Positions 8,053 to 16,081 of a stretch of 64,000 bases of DNA are shown here, piece after piece. The notes under the pieces are model-generated. The model ran no database searches and was not told the origin of the DNA. It saw only the letters and a list, made by a program, of their open reading frames with translations. The translations under genes and the position numbers were made by a program. Position 1 is the first letter of the stretch. Every line of letters starts with the position of its first letter. Origin of the DNA: an uncultured Lachnospiraceae bacterium (GTDB lineage Bacteria > Bacillota > Clostridia > Lachnospirales > Lachnospiraceae); assembly GCA_949949005.1 (NCBI GenBank), contig CATLHM010000006.1, forward strand, positions 62,001 to 126,000, written 5' to 3'.

Positions 8053-9405
8053 TCAGACATTTTTGTAAAATTTAATGAGAAACCTTGCTCCCCCTTCCTT
8101 CCGGTTCTGTGCCCTGATCTCCCCGTTCTGGCTCTCGATCAGGGTCTTTGCCAGAGAAAGCCCTATCCCTGTGCTGTCCCCGCTTGCGTACTCCCCTCTG
8201 TAAAAGCGGTCAAAAAGATGGCGGAGATCCTTTTCCGAAAAGCCCGTCCCCTGGTCCTCCACCGCAATCCCCGCAAATACCGGGTTATCCCACACCCGTA
8301 TGCAGATTTCCGACTGCCTTGGGCCATGCTCGCAGGCGTTTTTAAGCAGGTTGCAAAGCGCCTCCCTTGTCCATCCCAGGTCACAGGCCAGAAAAAAATC
8401 CCTGGGCTCCCAATGCCCCGATGAATCATTCTCGCCTGAAAGCTTCACCCTCTGCCCCTTCTCCTCTAGCAGCGGGCGGACGCCCTCTAGGCTGCACTCA
8501 ATCAGCTCGCTCACGGGGACTTCCCTGATCTCAAAGGGCAGCACCCCTGCATCCGCCTTAGAAAGAGTAAGCAGGGCGGCGGTCAGCTCCGTAAGTCTTC
8601 CGGTCTGCCCTTCCATCCTGCGCACCAGCTCCACTGGCCGCCCGGTCTTCCCTTCCATCCTGCGCACCGGCTCCGCTGGCCGCCCGGTCTTCCCCTCCAT
8701 CCTGCGTACCGGCTCCGCTGGCCGCCCGGTCTCCCCCTCCGTCCTGCGTACCGGCTCCGCTGGCCGCCCGGTCTCCTCCTCCGTCCCGGAAAGATGGCGC
8801 AGCAAAAGCTCGCTCAGCACGGAAAGGGAAGTGAGCGGCGTTTTAAACTGGTGGGAAATATCCGCAAGATTATCCGCCAGCTTTTCTTTTTCCTGCCTCA
8901 GCCTCTCCCGGCTCTCCCGAAGAGCCAGCACCGTTTTGTATATTTCATCCTCCAGATTGGAAAAATCATCCTGCTTCTTTTCCGGGGAGATGGAATAATC
9001 CCCCTCCTCCACCCGCCTTAAGTATTCCGTCAGATTCCCTGTCCGTCTCTGCAGCTCTGTCCTGCGCCGGTGAAGGTAAAAGGAAAAGGCCCCGGCAGAA
9101 AGACCCGCAAATACAAGGCTTGCCGCTCCCAGTACCGGATATTTCCCTTCCATGGGAAGCCGCCCCTCATATCCATATCGGCGCAGGGCCTCCTTTCCTG
9201 CCAAAAGATCGCCTCCTGCCACACCCTTGAGAGCGCGCATTACCTTATCCTCTTCGCCGGGAAAGGATGCCGCCAGCGCCGCTGCCCTGTCATAGAAAAG
9301 CCCCTCGCTCCACCGAAAACCGGCGGACAAAATTACGGCGCAGAAAAGAAAGCCGGCTGTAAAAATCCCTGTCAGAAAAAATAACTCCCGCTTCCTCTCA
9401 GTCAT
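8053..9405 (-). CDS. Sensor histidine kinase with a repeat-expanded DHp hairpin
   Basis: A 450-residue membrane kinase, partner of the OmpR-type regulator whose stop it overlaps (ATGACTGA; GGAGG seven bases upstream fixes the start at 9405). Membrane helices at about 10-29 and 91-111 flank a 60-residue external segment. Phospho-acceptor H185 lies in ISHQFKTPLTSL. Between the two DHp helices, residues 211-268 are four 14-residue units of the form TGRPAEPVRRMEGK, running into the native TGRLTEL at 268. The catalytic domain follows, with CNLLKNACEH, GTGFSEKDL and GIGLSLAKTL. The kinase probably senses the envelope signal handled by the FtsX transporter. The repeat is absent from ordinary DHp domains. 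Confidence 0.88.
   Translation of the reverse strand: MTERKRELFFLTGIFTAGFLFCAVILSAGFRWSEGLFYDRAAALAASFPGEEDKVMRALKGVAGGDLLAGKEALRRYGYEGRLPMEGKYPVLGAASLVFAGLSAGAFSFYLHRRRTELQRRTGNLTEYLRRVEEGDYSISPEKKQDDFSNLEDEIYKTVLALRESRERLRQEKEKLADNLADISHQFKTPLTSLSVLSELLLRHLSGTEEETGRPAEPVRRTEGETGRPAEPVRRMEGKTGRPAEPVRRMEGKTGRPVELVRRMEGQTGRLTELTAALLTLSKADAGVLPFEIREVPVSELIECSLEGVRPLLEEKGQRVKLSGENDSSGHWEPRDFFLACDLGWTREALCNLLKNACEHGPRQSEICIRVWDNPVFAGIAVEDQGTGFSEKDLRHLFDRFYRGEYASGDSTGIGLSLAKTLIESQNGEIRAQNRKEGGARFLIKFYKNV
8601..8790 (-). repeat. 42-bp in-frame tandem repeat inside the kinase gene
   Basis: Four full 42-bp units begin at 8601, 8643, 8685 and 8727, followed by a 22-base partial unit ending near 8790. 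Units differ by only a few bases and are GC-rich. The period is 14 codons, so gain or loss of units keeps the frame. Confidence 0.95.
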
Positions 9406-10093
9406 TGAAATCCTCCATCTGATAGCCGATCCCCCGCACCGTCTTAAGCATCCGCCGGGAATTTTCACCCAGCTTCTCTCTCAGACGTTTGACGACGACC
9501 GTGAGAGTATTGTCGTTTACAAAGTCCCCCTCACAGTCCCAGAAATGAGCCAGAAGGCTGCCTCTGGTGACCGTCCTGTTTTTGTTGGTCATAAGGTAAG
9601 CGAGAAGCCGGAACTCCCCGGCCGTCAAAGCCACTTCCTTTCCGCCCACCGTAACGGCAGTTTTTTGCCTGTCCAGCAAAATGTCGCCGCAACTCAGCAC
9701 CTCTCCCGGCTCCTTGGGCTGCTGCCTGCGCCGCAGCACCGCGCGGATGCGCGAAAGAAGCACACCTGCTTTAAAGGGCTTAGTCACATAATCGTCCGCC
9801 CCCATATCCAGCCCTCTTATAATATCCGCCTCTTCCTCCCTGGCTGTCAGGATGATTACCGGCGGCCTGGCCGTGCCTTTGCCCTCCGCGAAAAGCTTTT
9901 CAAGGAAAATCCACCCCTCCCCGTCGGGGAGCCCTAAGTCTAACAGTATCAGGCAAATGCCGCTCAGTTCTGCCGCCAGAGCCTCTTTCAGGGATGATGC
10001 CTCTGCCGTCTCAAATCCCTCTTCCCTTAAAAGCTCCGAGAGAGCGTATACAATGCTGCTGTCATCCTCAATCATCAGTATCCGTCTCATCAT
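9398..10093 (-). CDS. OmpR/PhoB-family response regulator
   Basis: A 231-residue DNA-binding regulator. The receiver has acidic residues D10 and D11, phospho-acceptor D52 (ILLDLGLPDGEG) and the conserved lysine in VTKPFKAG. The C-terminal winged helix includes LTAGEFRLLAYLMTNKNRTV and a closing NDNTLTVVVKRLREKLG. Its first ATG overlaps the stop of the Uma2-like gene (AATGATG), so translation is probably coupled. It most likely controls the downstream transporter and perhaps the whole operon. Confidence 0.92.
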   Translation of the reverse strand: MMRRILMIEDDSSIVYALSELLREEGFETAEASSLKEALAAELSGICLILLDLGLPDGEGWIFLEKLFAEGKGTARPPVIILTAREEEADIIRGLDMGADDYVTKPFKAGVLLSRIRAVLRRRQQPKEPGEVLSCGDILLDRQKTAVTVGGKEVALTAGEFRLLAYLMTNKNRTVTRGSLLAHFWDCEGDFVNDNTLTVVVKRLREKLGENSRRMLKTVRGIGYQMEDFND

Positions 10094-10884
10094 TCTCTGC
10101 CACCGTCCGGATAATCCTGAACCATGCCCCCGATCAAATCCATATCAATCAGAAGCTTCCCCTCAAAAAGCCCTAAGGGAACCTGCCCGCCAAGCCCATA
10201 AACCGCAGGATAGCTCTCCTTCTCAAACTCATAAACAATGAGCTTGCGCTGGTAGGGATCGATCATCCAGTATTCCTTCACGCCCGCTTCCATATATTTG
10301 TCCAGCTTCTTGATACAGTCCTTGCGCTTGGTGGAGGCGGAGAGCACCTCCAGCACAAAATCCGGAGCTCCCATGATTCCCCACTTCATGATCTTGCCCT
10401 GATCGCACAGAAGAACCACATCCGGCTGAACCATGGTCTTATCGTCACAGTCAAGACGCACATCCACCGGAGACATCAGGGGAATACAGCTTCCCCTGTT
10501 TTCGAAAATAAAATTGGCGATCTGCCGGTAGATTTCGCCCCCGATCCTCTGATGCACAAAGGACGGAGCGCTCATATCATAAAAAACGCCGTCGATCAGC
10601 TCCACCCGCTTATCCTCCGGCAGGGCGTAATAATCCTCCACCGAATATTCCCCCTGCCTCCTGTTCACCTTATATACCGCCGCTTCCTCCCTCAAAAGGG
10701 AGCCCTCCATGTCTTCCCCCATGAAAAAACTCTCCAGGGCCATCAGCGTATCATAGCGGGGGGAGGCCGTCTCCCCGCTGAAAACCTTCTGTACGGTTCC
10801 CAGGGGAACCTTGCTCATCCGTGCAATCTGAGCGTAAGAATATCCCTTTTCCTTTTTGATCCGTTTCATCTCCTCTATGGTCAT
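10090..10884 (-). CDS. HTH-Uma2 fusion: XRE-like N-terminus plus Uma2-family PD-(D/E)XK domain
   Basis: A 264-residue protein. Residues 1-55 form an XRE/Cro-like helix-turn-helix (YSYAQIARMSKVPLGTVQKVFSG). Residues 79-240 are a Uma2 (DUF820) domain with VELIDGVFYDMSAPS, MVQPDVVLL (D155), PDFVLEVLS (E179) and EYWMIDPYQRKL, the usual PD-(D/E)XK pattern. Uma2 proteins are abundant in bacteria and assigned as putative endonucleases without a firm role. This one leads an operon with a two-component system and an ABC transporter, overlapping the regulator gene by four bases. GGAGGAAA precedes the ATG, and the promoter at 10916-10944 drives the operon. Confidence 0.8.
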   Translation of the reverse strand: MTIEEMKRIKKEKGYSYAQIARMSKVPLGTVQKVFSGETASPRYDTLMALESFFMGEDMEGSLLREEAAVYKVNRRQGEYSVEDYYALPEDKRVELIDGVFYDMSAPSFVHQRIGGEIYRQIANFIFENRGSCIPLMSPVDVRLDCDDKTMVQPDVVLLCDQGKIMKWGIMGAPDFVLEVLSASTKRKDCIKKLDKYMEAGVKEYWMIDPYQRKLIVYEFEKESYPAVYGLGGQVPLGLFEGKLLIDMDLIGGMVQDYPDGGRE

Positions 10885-10915
10885 GGCTTTCCTCCTTCGC
10901 TTTTGTCATGAGAAT

Positions 10916-10944
10916 ATTATACCCTTTTATTTTCCGTTTTGCAA
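10916..10944 (-). promoter_or_regulatory. Promoter of the HTH-Uma2/two-component/ABC operon
   Basis: On the reverse strand: TTGCAA (10944-10939), a 17-base spacer and TATAAT (10921-10916), 32 bases before the ATG. Confidence 0.75.
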
Positions 10945-11069
10945 CCGTTCTGTATCCAAATTTTATCCATTTTGGTTTTCCGGATATTTTCCCTCTCAGC
11001 GCGTCCTGTCAGACACCCGGAAAAATATCTCCCTCTTTCCCGAATTCATCATTTATTGGGTTTCAAGCC

Positions 11070-11098
11070 TTGTTCCTACTCCCAAACCGTTGTATAAT
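11070..11098 (+). promoter_or_regulatory. Promoter of the trkH-trkA operon
   Basis: TTGTTC (11070-11075), a 17-base spacer and a perfect TATAAT (11093-11098), 26 bases before the trkH ATG. Confidence 0.8.
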
Positions 11099-11123
11099 GC
11101 AAAAAGTAATCAGGAGAATAAAC

Positions 11124-12554
11124 ATGAAAAAATTTTGTATCCAACATTATAGACTTACCACCACAAGAATCATTATGCTGGGCTTTCTTTTGGGGGCGCT
11201 GATCGGAGCCTTCCTTCTCACCTTACCCCTAAGCCTGCGGCCGGGAGCTGAAATCAGCTTTATCGACGCCCTTTTTGTGGCAACCTCCAGCGTATGTGTG
11301 ACAGGACTTTCCACGGTAAACATCGGAGAGACCTTTTCCCCTTTCGGCCAGGTAGTCCTCCTGTTTCTGATTCAGTTCGGCGGCCTTGGGATCGTCACCT
11401 TCACCACCATCGTTTTGTGTATCTTCCGGCGGCGGATCACGCTCTCCGACCGGATGCTGATTCAGAGTGCTTACAATCTGGACACTCTTTCCGGTCTGGT
11501 AAGGCTGACTATGCGTATTCTGAAAGTCACCCTTTTCCTGGAAGGTCTGGGAGCCCTGGGTTACTTTCTGGTTTTTATCCCTCAGTACGGCGCGGTGGGC
11601 ATCTGGTACGGTATCTTTCATGCGGTATCCGCTTTCTGTAATGCCGGAATCGACCTTTTGGGCGGCAACAGCTTTTGTAATTATGTGGAAAATCCCATGA
11701 TCAATTTCACCACCATCTTTCTGATCATCGTCAGCGGGCTGGGGTTTCCGGTCTACTGGGAGGTGGCAGGTTTTACCGCATTCCATTTCGGCAAAAAATT
11801 TCACAGGGCCTCCCTGCTTTCTTTATCCTCCCACCCTCACCGTTTTCACGCGCCTCCGGGCAGGGATTCTTTTCCGCGCAAGATGAAACTTCACGCCAGG
11901 CTGGTTCTGCTCTCCACCCTTACCCTGATTCTGGCGGGAATGTTCCTGACGCTGCTGTTTGAATATAACAACCCTGATACTCTTGGGCCCCTGAGCTGGC
12001 CCCATAAGCTTATGGCGTCGCTGTTCCAGTCCGTCACCCTGCGCACCGCCGGTTTTGCCACCATCTCTCAGGAGTATTTCCGGCCTGCATCCTGTCTGGT
12101 ATATCTGGCCCTGATGTTCATCGGCGGCTCCCCGGCGGGAACGGCGGGAGGCGTTAAGACGGTAACGATCCTTCTCCTGTTTGCCTCCATGTTTGCAAAT
12201 ATCAGGGGAAAAAGTAATGTCACCGTGATGCATCGGAAAATCCCGGACGACACCATACGCAGATGTGTTGCCATCGTTACTTTCAGCTTTTCCACTCTGC
12301 TGGTGCTGACCACTGCACTTCTGGCCGTCCAGCAGGGCGGCTTTCTGGATGCTTTGTATGAGATGACCTCAGCCATAGCAACCGTAGGCCTTTCAAGAGG
12401 GCTCACCGGCACTCTGCTGCCTCCCGGAAAGCTTCTGGTCACCCTTGCCATGTATCTTGGCAGGATCGGCCCCATTACCCTGGCGCTGGCCTTCAACAGC
12501 CGGGGGCCTTCGGAAAACGCGGTGCCCGCAGAGGGCAAGGTCATCATCGGATAG
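11124..12554 (+). CDS. trkH: Trk/Ktr potassium transporter, membrane subunit
   Basis: A 476-residue K+-translocating subunit of the TrkH/KtrB superfamily. The start is ATG 11124, with AGGAGA six bases upstream and the promoter at 11070-11098; earlier in-frame codons lie before the promoter. The four pore loops are recognisable: SVCVTGLSTVN, SAFCNAGIDLLGG, TLRTAGFATIS and IATVGLSRGLTG, each with the selectivity glycine. About eight to ten hydrophobic helices surround them. It is followed by its cytoplasmic gating partner TrkA. Ion coupling (H+ or Na+) cannot be told from sequence. Confidence 0.92.
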   Translation: MKKFCIQHYRLTTTRIIMLGFLLGALIGAFLLTLPLSLRPGAEISFIDALFVATSSVCVTGLSTVNIGETFSPFGQVVLLFLIQFGGLGIVTFTTIVLCIFRRRITLSDRMLIQSAYNLDTLSGLVRLTMRILKVTLFLEGLGALGYFLVFIPQYGAVGIWYGIFHAVSAFCNAGIDLLGGNSFCNYVENPMINFTTIFLIIVSGLGFPVYWEVAGFTAFHFGKKFHRASLLSLSSHPHRFHAPPGRDSFPRKMKLHARLVLLSTLTLILAGMFLTLLFEYNNPDTLGPLSWPHKLMASLFQSVTLRTAGFATISQEYFRPASCLVYLALMFIGGSPAGTAGGVKTVTILLLFASMFANIRGKSNVTVMHRKIPDDTIRRCVAIVTFSFSTLLVLTTALLAVQQGGFLDALYEMTSAIATVGLSRGLTGTLLPPGKLLVTLAMYLGRIGPITLALAFNSRGPSENAVPAEGKVIIG

Positions 12555-12629
12555 GAACCGGATTTTCACGCACCAAAAAGGCGCGGGAAAAATGGCTTTT
12601 TTGCAAAATCAAGAAAGGAAATTAGGGTT

Positions 12630-13319
12630 ATGAAAAAACGGACGCAGAAGGATACTATAAAAGAATATATCGTAATCGGGCTGGGAAGATTTGGCAGCAG
12701 CGTTGCCCGGCAGTTGGAGGCAAACGGCTGTAAGGTGCTTGCCATTGACCGGAACGAGCGGCGGATCAGCCAGATTGCCGAGTATGTAACTCTGGCAATG
12801 TGTCTGGACGTGACCAACGAGGACGCCCTGATGGAGCTGGGAGGCCGAAACTTTGACGGGGCCGTTATCTCCATCGGACACAGCCTGGACGCCTCGGTGC
12901 TGGCGGCCATCTGGGCCAAGGAACAGGGAATCCGTCAGATCATTGCCAAAGCCTACGACGATATGCAGGGCAAAATCCTTACCAAGCTGGGTGTGGACGA
13001 GATCGTTTATCCCGAAAAGGAGATGGGCGTCCACTTAGCCAACAATCTGGCCTTTAACAATCTTCTGGACACCACGGAGCTCACATCCGATTATTCCATG
13101 GCCGATGTGGGGGTACTGAAAAGCTGGGTGGGGAAAAGCCTTAAGGAGCTGAATCTCCGGAAAAAGTACGACGTGAACGTGATCGCCATCAAGCGGGGCG
13201 GCGCCCTTAGCATCAATCCTTCCGCAGACGATCCCACCCAAAAGGATGACGTTTTCGTACTTCTTGGGAAAAACAACACCCTGAAAAGAATTGCCGACGC
13301 TTATATCTCCGAAAAATAA
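12630..13319 (+). CDS. trkA: TrkA/KtrA-type potassium channel regulatory subunit
   Basis: A 229-residue cytoplasmic RCK protein. The N-terminal Rossmann fold has YIVIGLGRFGSSVA with the GxGxxG loop and acidic D40 at the end of strand two, as expected for an NAD(H)/ATP-binding gating ring. The C-terminal RCK_C domain (about 145-229) includes SWVGKSLKELNLRKKY and the closing VFVLLGKNNTLKRI. AAAGGA lies ten bases before ATG 12630. Second gene of the operon, 75 bases after trkH, closed by the terminator at 13319-13355. Confidence 0.93.
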   Translation: MKKRTQKDTIKEYIVIGLGRFGSSVARQLEANGCKVLAIDRNERRISQIAEYVTLAMCLDVTNEDALMELGGRNFDGAVISIGHSLDASVLAAIWAKEQGIRQIIAKAYDDMQGKILTKLGVDEIVYPEKEMGVHLANNLAFNNLLDTTELTSDYSMADVGVLKSWVGKSLKELNLRKKYDVNVIAIKRGGALSINPSADDPTQKDDVFVLLGKNNTLKRIADAYISEK

Positions 13320-13355
13320 CCCGGAGCTTCCTTTAACTGGAAGCTCCGGGTTTTT
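13319..13355 (+). terminator. Terminator of the trkH-trkA operon
   Basis: CCCGGAGCTTCC/GGAAGCTCCGGG (13319-13330 and 13339-13350) is a perfect 12-bp stem followed by TTTTT, overlapping the last base of the trkA stop codon. Confidence 0.9.
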
Positions 13356-13393
13356 GAAACACAATATCTGAGAGAATGTGCTATTCGTTACCC

Positions 13394-15943
13394 TTATGCC
13401 AGTTTCAGAATCATCCCCAGCACACGCTTTGCCGAAAGCTGTAGCTCTGCCCTGCTCAGGGCGTAAGGATGGGGATCCTCTGTCAGGGCTTTCATGAGAT
13501 CCGCCTTGTCTGCGGGAATGCCCGGCATGGTGATGTCGTTTCCTGCCTTCACATTTCCCGCGCAGGAGGCGCAGGGCCACTTCTCCCCCTGGGTTCCCAT
13601 GCCGCCGGTCACCAGCCAGTCTGTCATCACAACTCCCTCAAACCCCCACTCATCGCGCAGGGTGTAAGTCTGGATGTCCTTTGTACTGCAGGCGTGTTCC
13701 CCGTTGATCAGGTTGTAGGCGGTCATGAGGAAGTGGGGCTGGGACTTTTTCACACAAATCTCAAAGCCCTTTAAGTAAATCTCCCGCAGTGCCCTCTCTC
13801 CCACATTGCTGTTGGAGAAATAACGGTTGGTCTCCTGGTTGTTGCAGGCATAATGCTTGATGGTGGTTGCACAGCCCTCATGCCTCTGCACACTGTTAGT
13901 GATGTCTGCCGCAACCCATCCGGAAAGGTGGGGATCCTCGGAAAAATACTCAAAATTACGTCCGCAGAGGGGAGAACGGTAAATATTCATGGCCGGCGCC
14001 AGCCACAGATGGGTTCCGAACATTTCCATCTCCTGTCCCACCAGATCGCCGCACTGCCCTGCCAGCTCATGGTTCCAGGACTGAGCGATTCCGGTTCCGA
14101 TAGGGATCGCCACACAGTACTGATAGTTGGTGGGAGCCGCTTTTTCTTCCTCGCTGGGCTTCGGGGCCATGGCCGCCATCTGCTGCAGCTCCTCCGGGGT
14201 CATCATTGCCATAAAATCCCCTCCCAGGGTAGCGGAGGTTGCCTTGGCCACTCCTCCTACCATCTTGTAGGTAGGCGCCAGCCGAATCCCTGCCGGGCCG
14301 TCCGCCATTACAAGAGCCGGTACTCCCAGCTCCTCCAGCCGGTGGGTGGTCTCCCCTGCGGCCCCTGCCACGGTGGAGGCTGCGTTTCCGATCACCTCCA
14401 TCAAATCCTCCGCATCCTTGTAAGCGCCGATGCAAAGATAAGCAAGCTGCTCATCCGTAAGGCCGGCCACAAATTCGTCCAGAGTTTTGGCTCCCTTTAC
14501 TACCTCGTCCCACTTCACCGCCGCTCCTGCGGGAATCTCTGCCGGTACCTGCTGATAAACCACTTCCCGCGCAGCCAGATCCGCTGCCTTGATTTCGATG
14601 ACACTTGCCTGGGCCTTTTCTTCTGCTTCCCCTTCGTATGTAATCGGAGTCTTCTGGGGTTTCAAATCCTCAAATCCGCTCTCCCCACAGATATTTTTGT
14701 CCTTCTCCACCGCTTTCGTCTCATCCAGCAGGACGGCCCCTGCGATATGAGTATTCCGGGAGCTGCTTCCCACACGGATATAATAGGTACCTGCTTCCAT
14801 CACCCAGGAGGCGCACTCGGTACAGTAAGAAGCCATGGACTCAGTCTCAAAAACCACCGTCACATCCTGGCTCTCCCCGGGCGCAAGCTCTCTGGTCTTG
14901 GCATAGCCTGCCAGCTCCTGATAGGGCTTATCCAGCTTTCCCTCCGGGGCCGAATAGTAAACCTGTACCACTTCTTTTCCGGAGGCAGCGCCTGTATTGG
15001 TCACGGCAGCCGTAACACTGACCTGCCTGGCATCCGCACTGATCTCCTTCGGCTCCACCGTAAATGTGGTATAGCTCATGCCGTAGCCAAAAGGATAAGT
15101 AGGCGTATAGCCTACGGTATCAAAATAACGGTAGCCTACGTAAATTCCTTCCTTATAATAAGTATCGTTGGGATCTCCAAAGCCCTCTGTGGAAGGGTAG
15201 TCCTTAATGGGCGCCCAAGTCATAGTCAGCTTGCCGGAAGGGCTGGCCTTGCCGAGAAGCACATCCGCCAGCGCATCCCCTGTGGCAGAGCCAAGCTGTC
15301 CCATCAGAAGAACGGTTTTTACAGCCTTCACAGGCTCCAAGTCGATCATACCGCCTACGTTCAGCACCAGCACAAATTTGTCATATTTCTCATTTAAGGC
15401 GAGAATATCCCGTATCTCCGTTTCGGTCAGGTTAATATCTCCTGCCTCAGGCTTTCTGTCCGCCCCTTCCCCGGAATTGCGGGCCAGTATGTAGAGAGCC
15501 GTATCTCCTTCCCCGTCCAGGGGCAGCTCATACTCCGGCTCCGGGCAGGTTCTTCCCATGGCGAACATGGGCAGACGGCTCCCCGTCACCCCTGCCGCAT
15601 CCGCCTCCTTGCGCAGGGCGGCAAAAAATTTCTTTTTGCTCTCCTCCACTACCTGGTCATAGCGATCCATCCAGCTCTGGGTCGTGATCTCAAATCCCGC
15701 ATTCTTGAGCCCTTCCTCCACCGTCACAAAATGGCGCACGTTCACGTCCCCGGAGCCCGTGCCGCCCTTGATGGTCCTGCGCGCGCCGCTCCCGTAAAGC
15801 GCCAGCTTTCCCGTCCCTCCCAGCGGAAGCGTGCCGTCGTTTTCCAGAAGCACCATGCACTCCGGCGCAAGGCGGCGCACCGCGGCGATGTGCTCTGTCT
15901 CAAAGGACTGGATCTCGGGTGACTCGATTCTGATTTTGTTCAT
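13394..15943 (-). CDS. GH3 beta-glycosidase with permuted domain order
   Basis: An 849-residue glycoside hydrolase family 3 enzyme with no signal peptide, so probably a cytoplasmic exo-beta-glucosidase or related enzyme. The usual order is reversed. It starts with the GH3 C-terminal alpha/beta sandwich (ECMVLLENDGTLPL, residues 28-41), then a fibronectin-III-like domain (VTAAVTNTGAASGKEVVQVY), then the (beta/alpha)8 domain with PALVMADGPAGIRL, K696-H697 (TTIKHYACNN) and nucleophile D775 (GFEGVVMTDW). Permuted GH3 enzymes are known from ruminal and gut Clostridia. AGGAGGG precedes the ATG and a promoter lies at 16009-16037. The stretch before the TIM barrel (about 420-520) holds a helical insert. 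Substrate is not determined. Confidence 0.88.
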   Translation of the reverse strand: MNKIRIESPEIQSFETEHIAAVRRLAPECMVLLENDGTLPLGGTGKLALYGSGARRTIKGGTGSGDVNVRHFVTVEEGLKNAGFEITTQSWMDRYDQVVEESKKKFFAALRKEADAAGVTGSRLPMFAMGRTCPEPEYELPLDGEGDTALYILARNSGEGADRKPEAGDINLTETEIRDILALNEKYDKFVLVLNVGGMIDLEPVKAVKTVLLMGQLGSATGDALADVLLGKASPSGKLTMTWAPIKDYPSTEGFGDPNDTYYKEGIYVGYRYFDTVGYTPTYPFGYGMSYTTFTVEPKEISADARQVSVTAAVTNTGAASGKEVVQVYYSAPEGKLDKPYQELAGYAKTRELAPGESQDVTVVFETESMASYCTECASWVMEAGTYYIRVGSSSRNTHIAGAVLLDETKAVEKDKNICGESGFEDLKPQKTPITYEGEAEEKAQASVIEIKAADLAAREVVYQQVPAEIPAGAAVKWDEVVKGAKTLDEFVAGLTDEQLAYLCIGAYKDAEDLMEVIGNAASTVAGAAGETTHRLEELGVPALVMADGPAGIRLAPTYKMVGGVAKATSATLGGDFMAMMTPEELQQMAAMAPKPSEEEKAAPTNYQYCVAIPIGTGIAQSWNHELAGQCGDLVGQEMEMFGTHLWLAPAMNIYRSPLCGRNFEYFSEDPHLSGWVAADITNSVQRHEGCATTIKHYACNNQETNRYFSNSNVGERALREIYLKGFEICVKKSQPHFLMTAYNLINGEHACSTKDIQTYTLRDEWGFEGVVMTDWLVTGGMGTQGEKWPCASCAGNVKAGNDITMPGIPADKADLMKALTEDPHPYALSRAELQLSAKRVLGMILKLA

Positions 15944-16008
15944 TTGCTAACCCTCCTGTTGTTTTGTCTTGCAGATGCCTTTTGGCTGCTCCCCATTTTT
16001 CTTAATTT

Positions 16009-16037
16009 ATTTTATCATTCCATCCCAGGGCTGTAAA
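16009..16037 (-). promoter_or_regulatory. Promoter of the GH3 gene
   Basis: On the reverse strand: TTTACA (16037-16032), a 17-base spacer and TAAAAT (16014-16009), about 65 bases before the ATG. No cre-like operator was recognised around it. Confidence 0.65.
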
Positions 16038-16081
16038 GAAGTGAAGTGTATGAGTTCCATGCGTTGAAATGTACCGATAAA

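Noticed and set aside
4494..10884. Operon considered as a phage or conjugative defence island
   Set aside because: Apart from the Uma2-like gene all members are ordinary two-component and ABC transporter components.
13853..15397. Open frame of over 500 codons on the plus strand, antisense to the GH3 gene
   Set aside because: It mirrors a gene with complete GH3 motifs, has no ribosome site and no recognisable domain.
13394..15943. Reversed GH3 domain order as a misassembly or frameshift
   Set aside because: One uninterrupted frame with a good ribosome site and promoter, and permuted GH3 enzymes are known.
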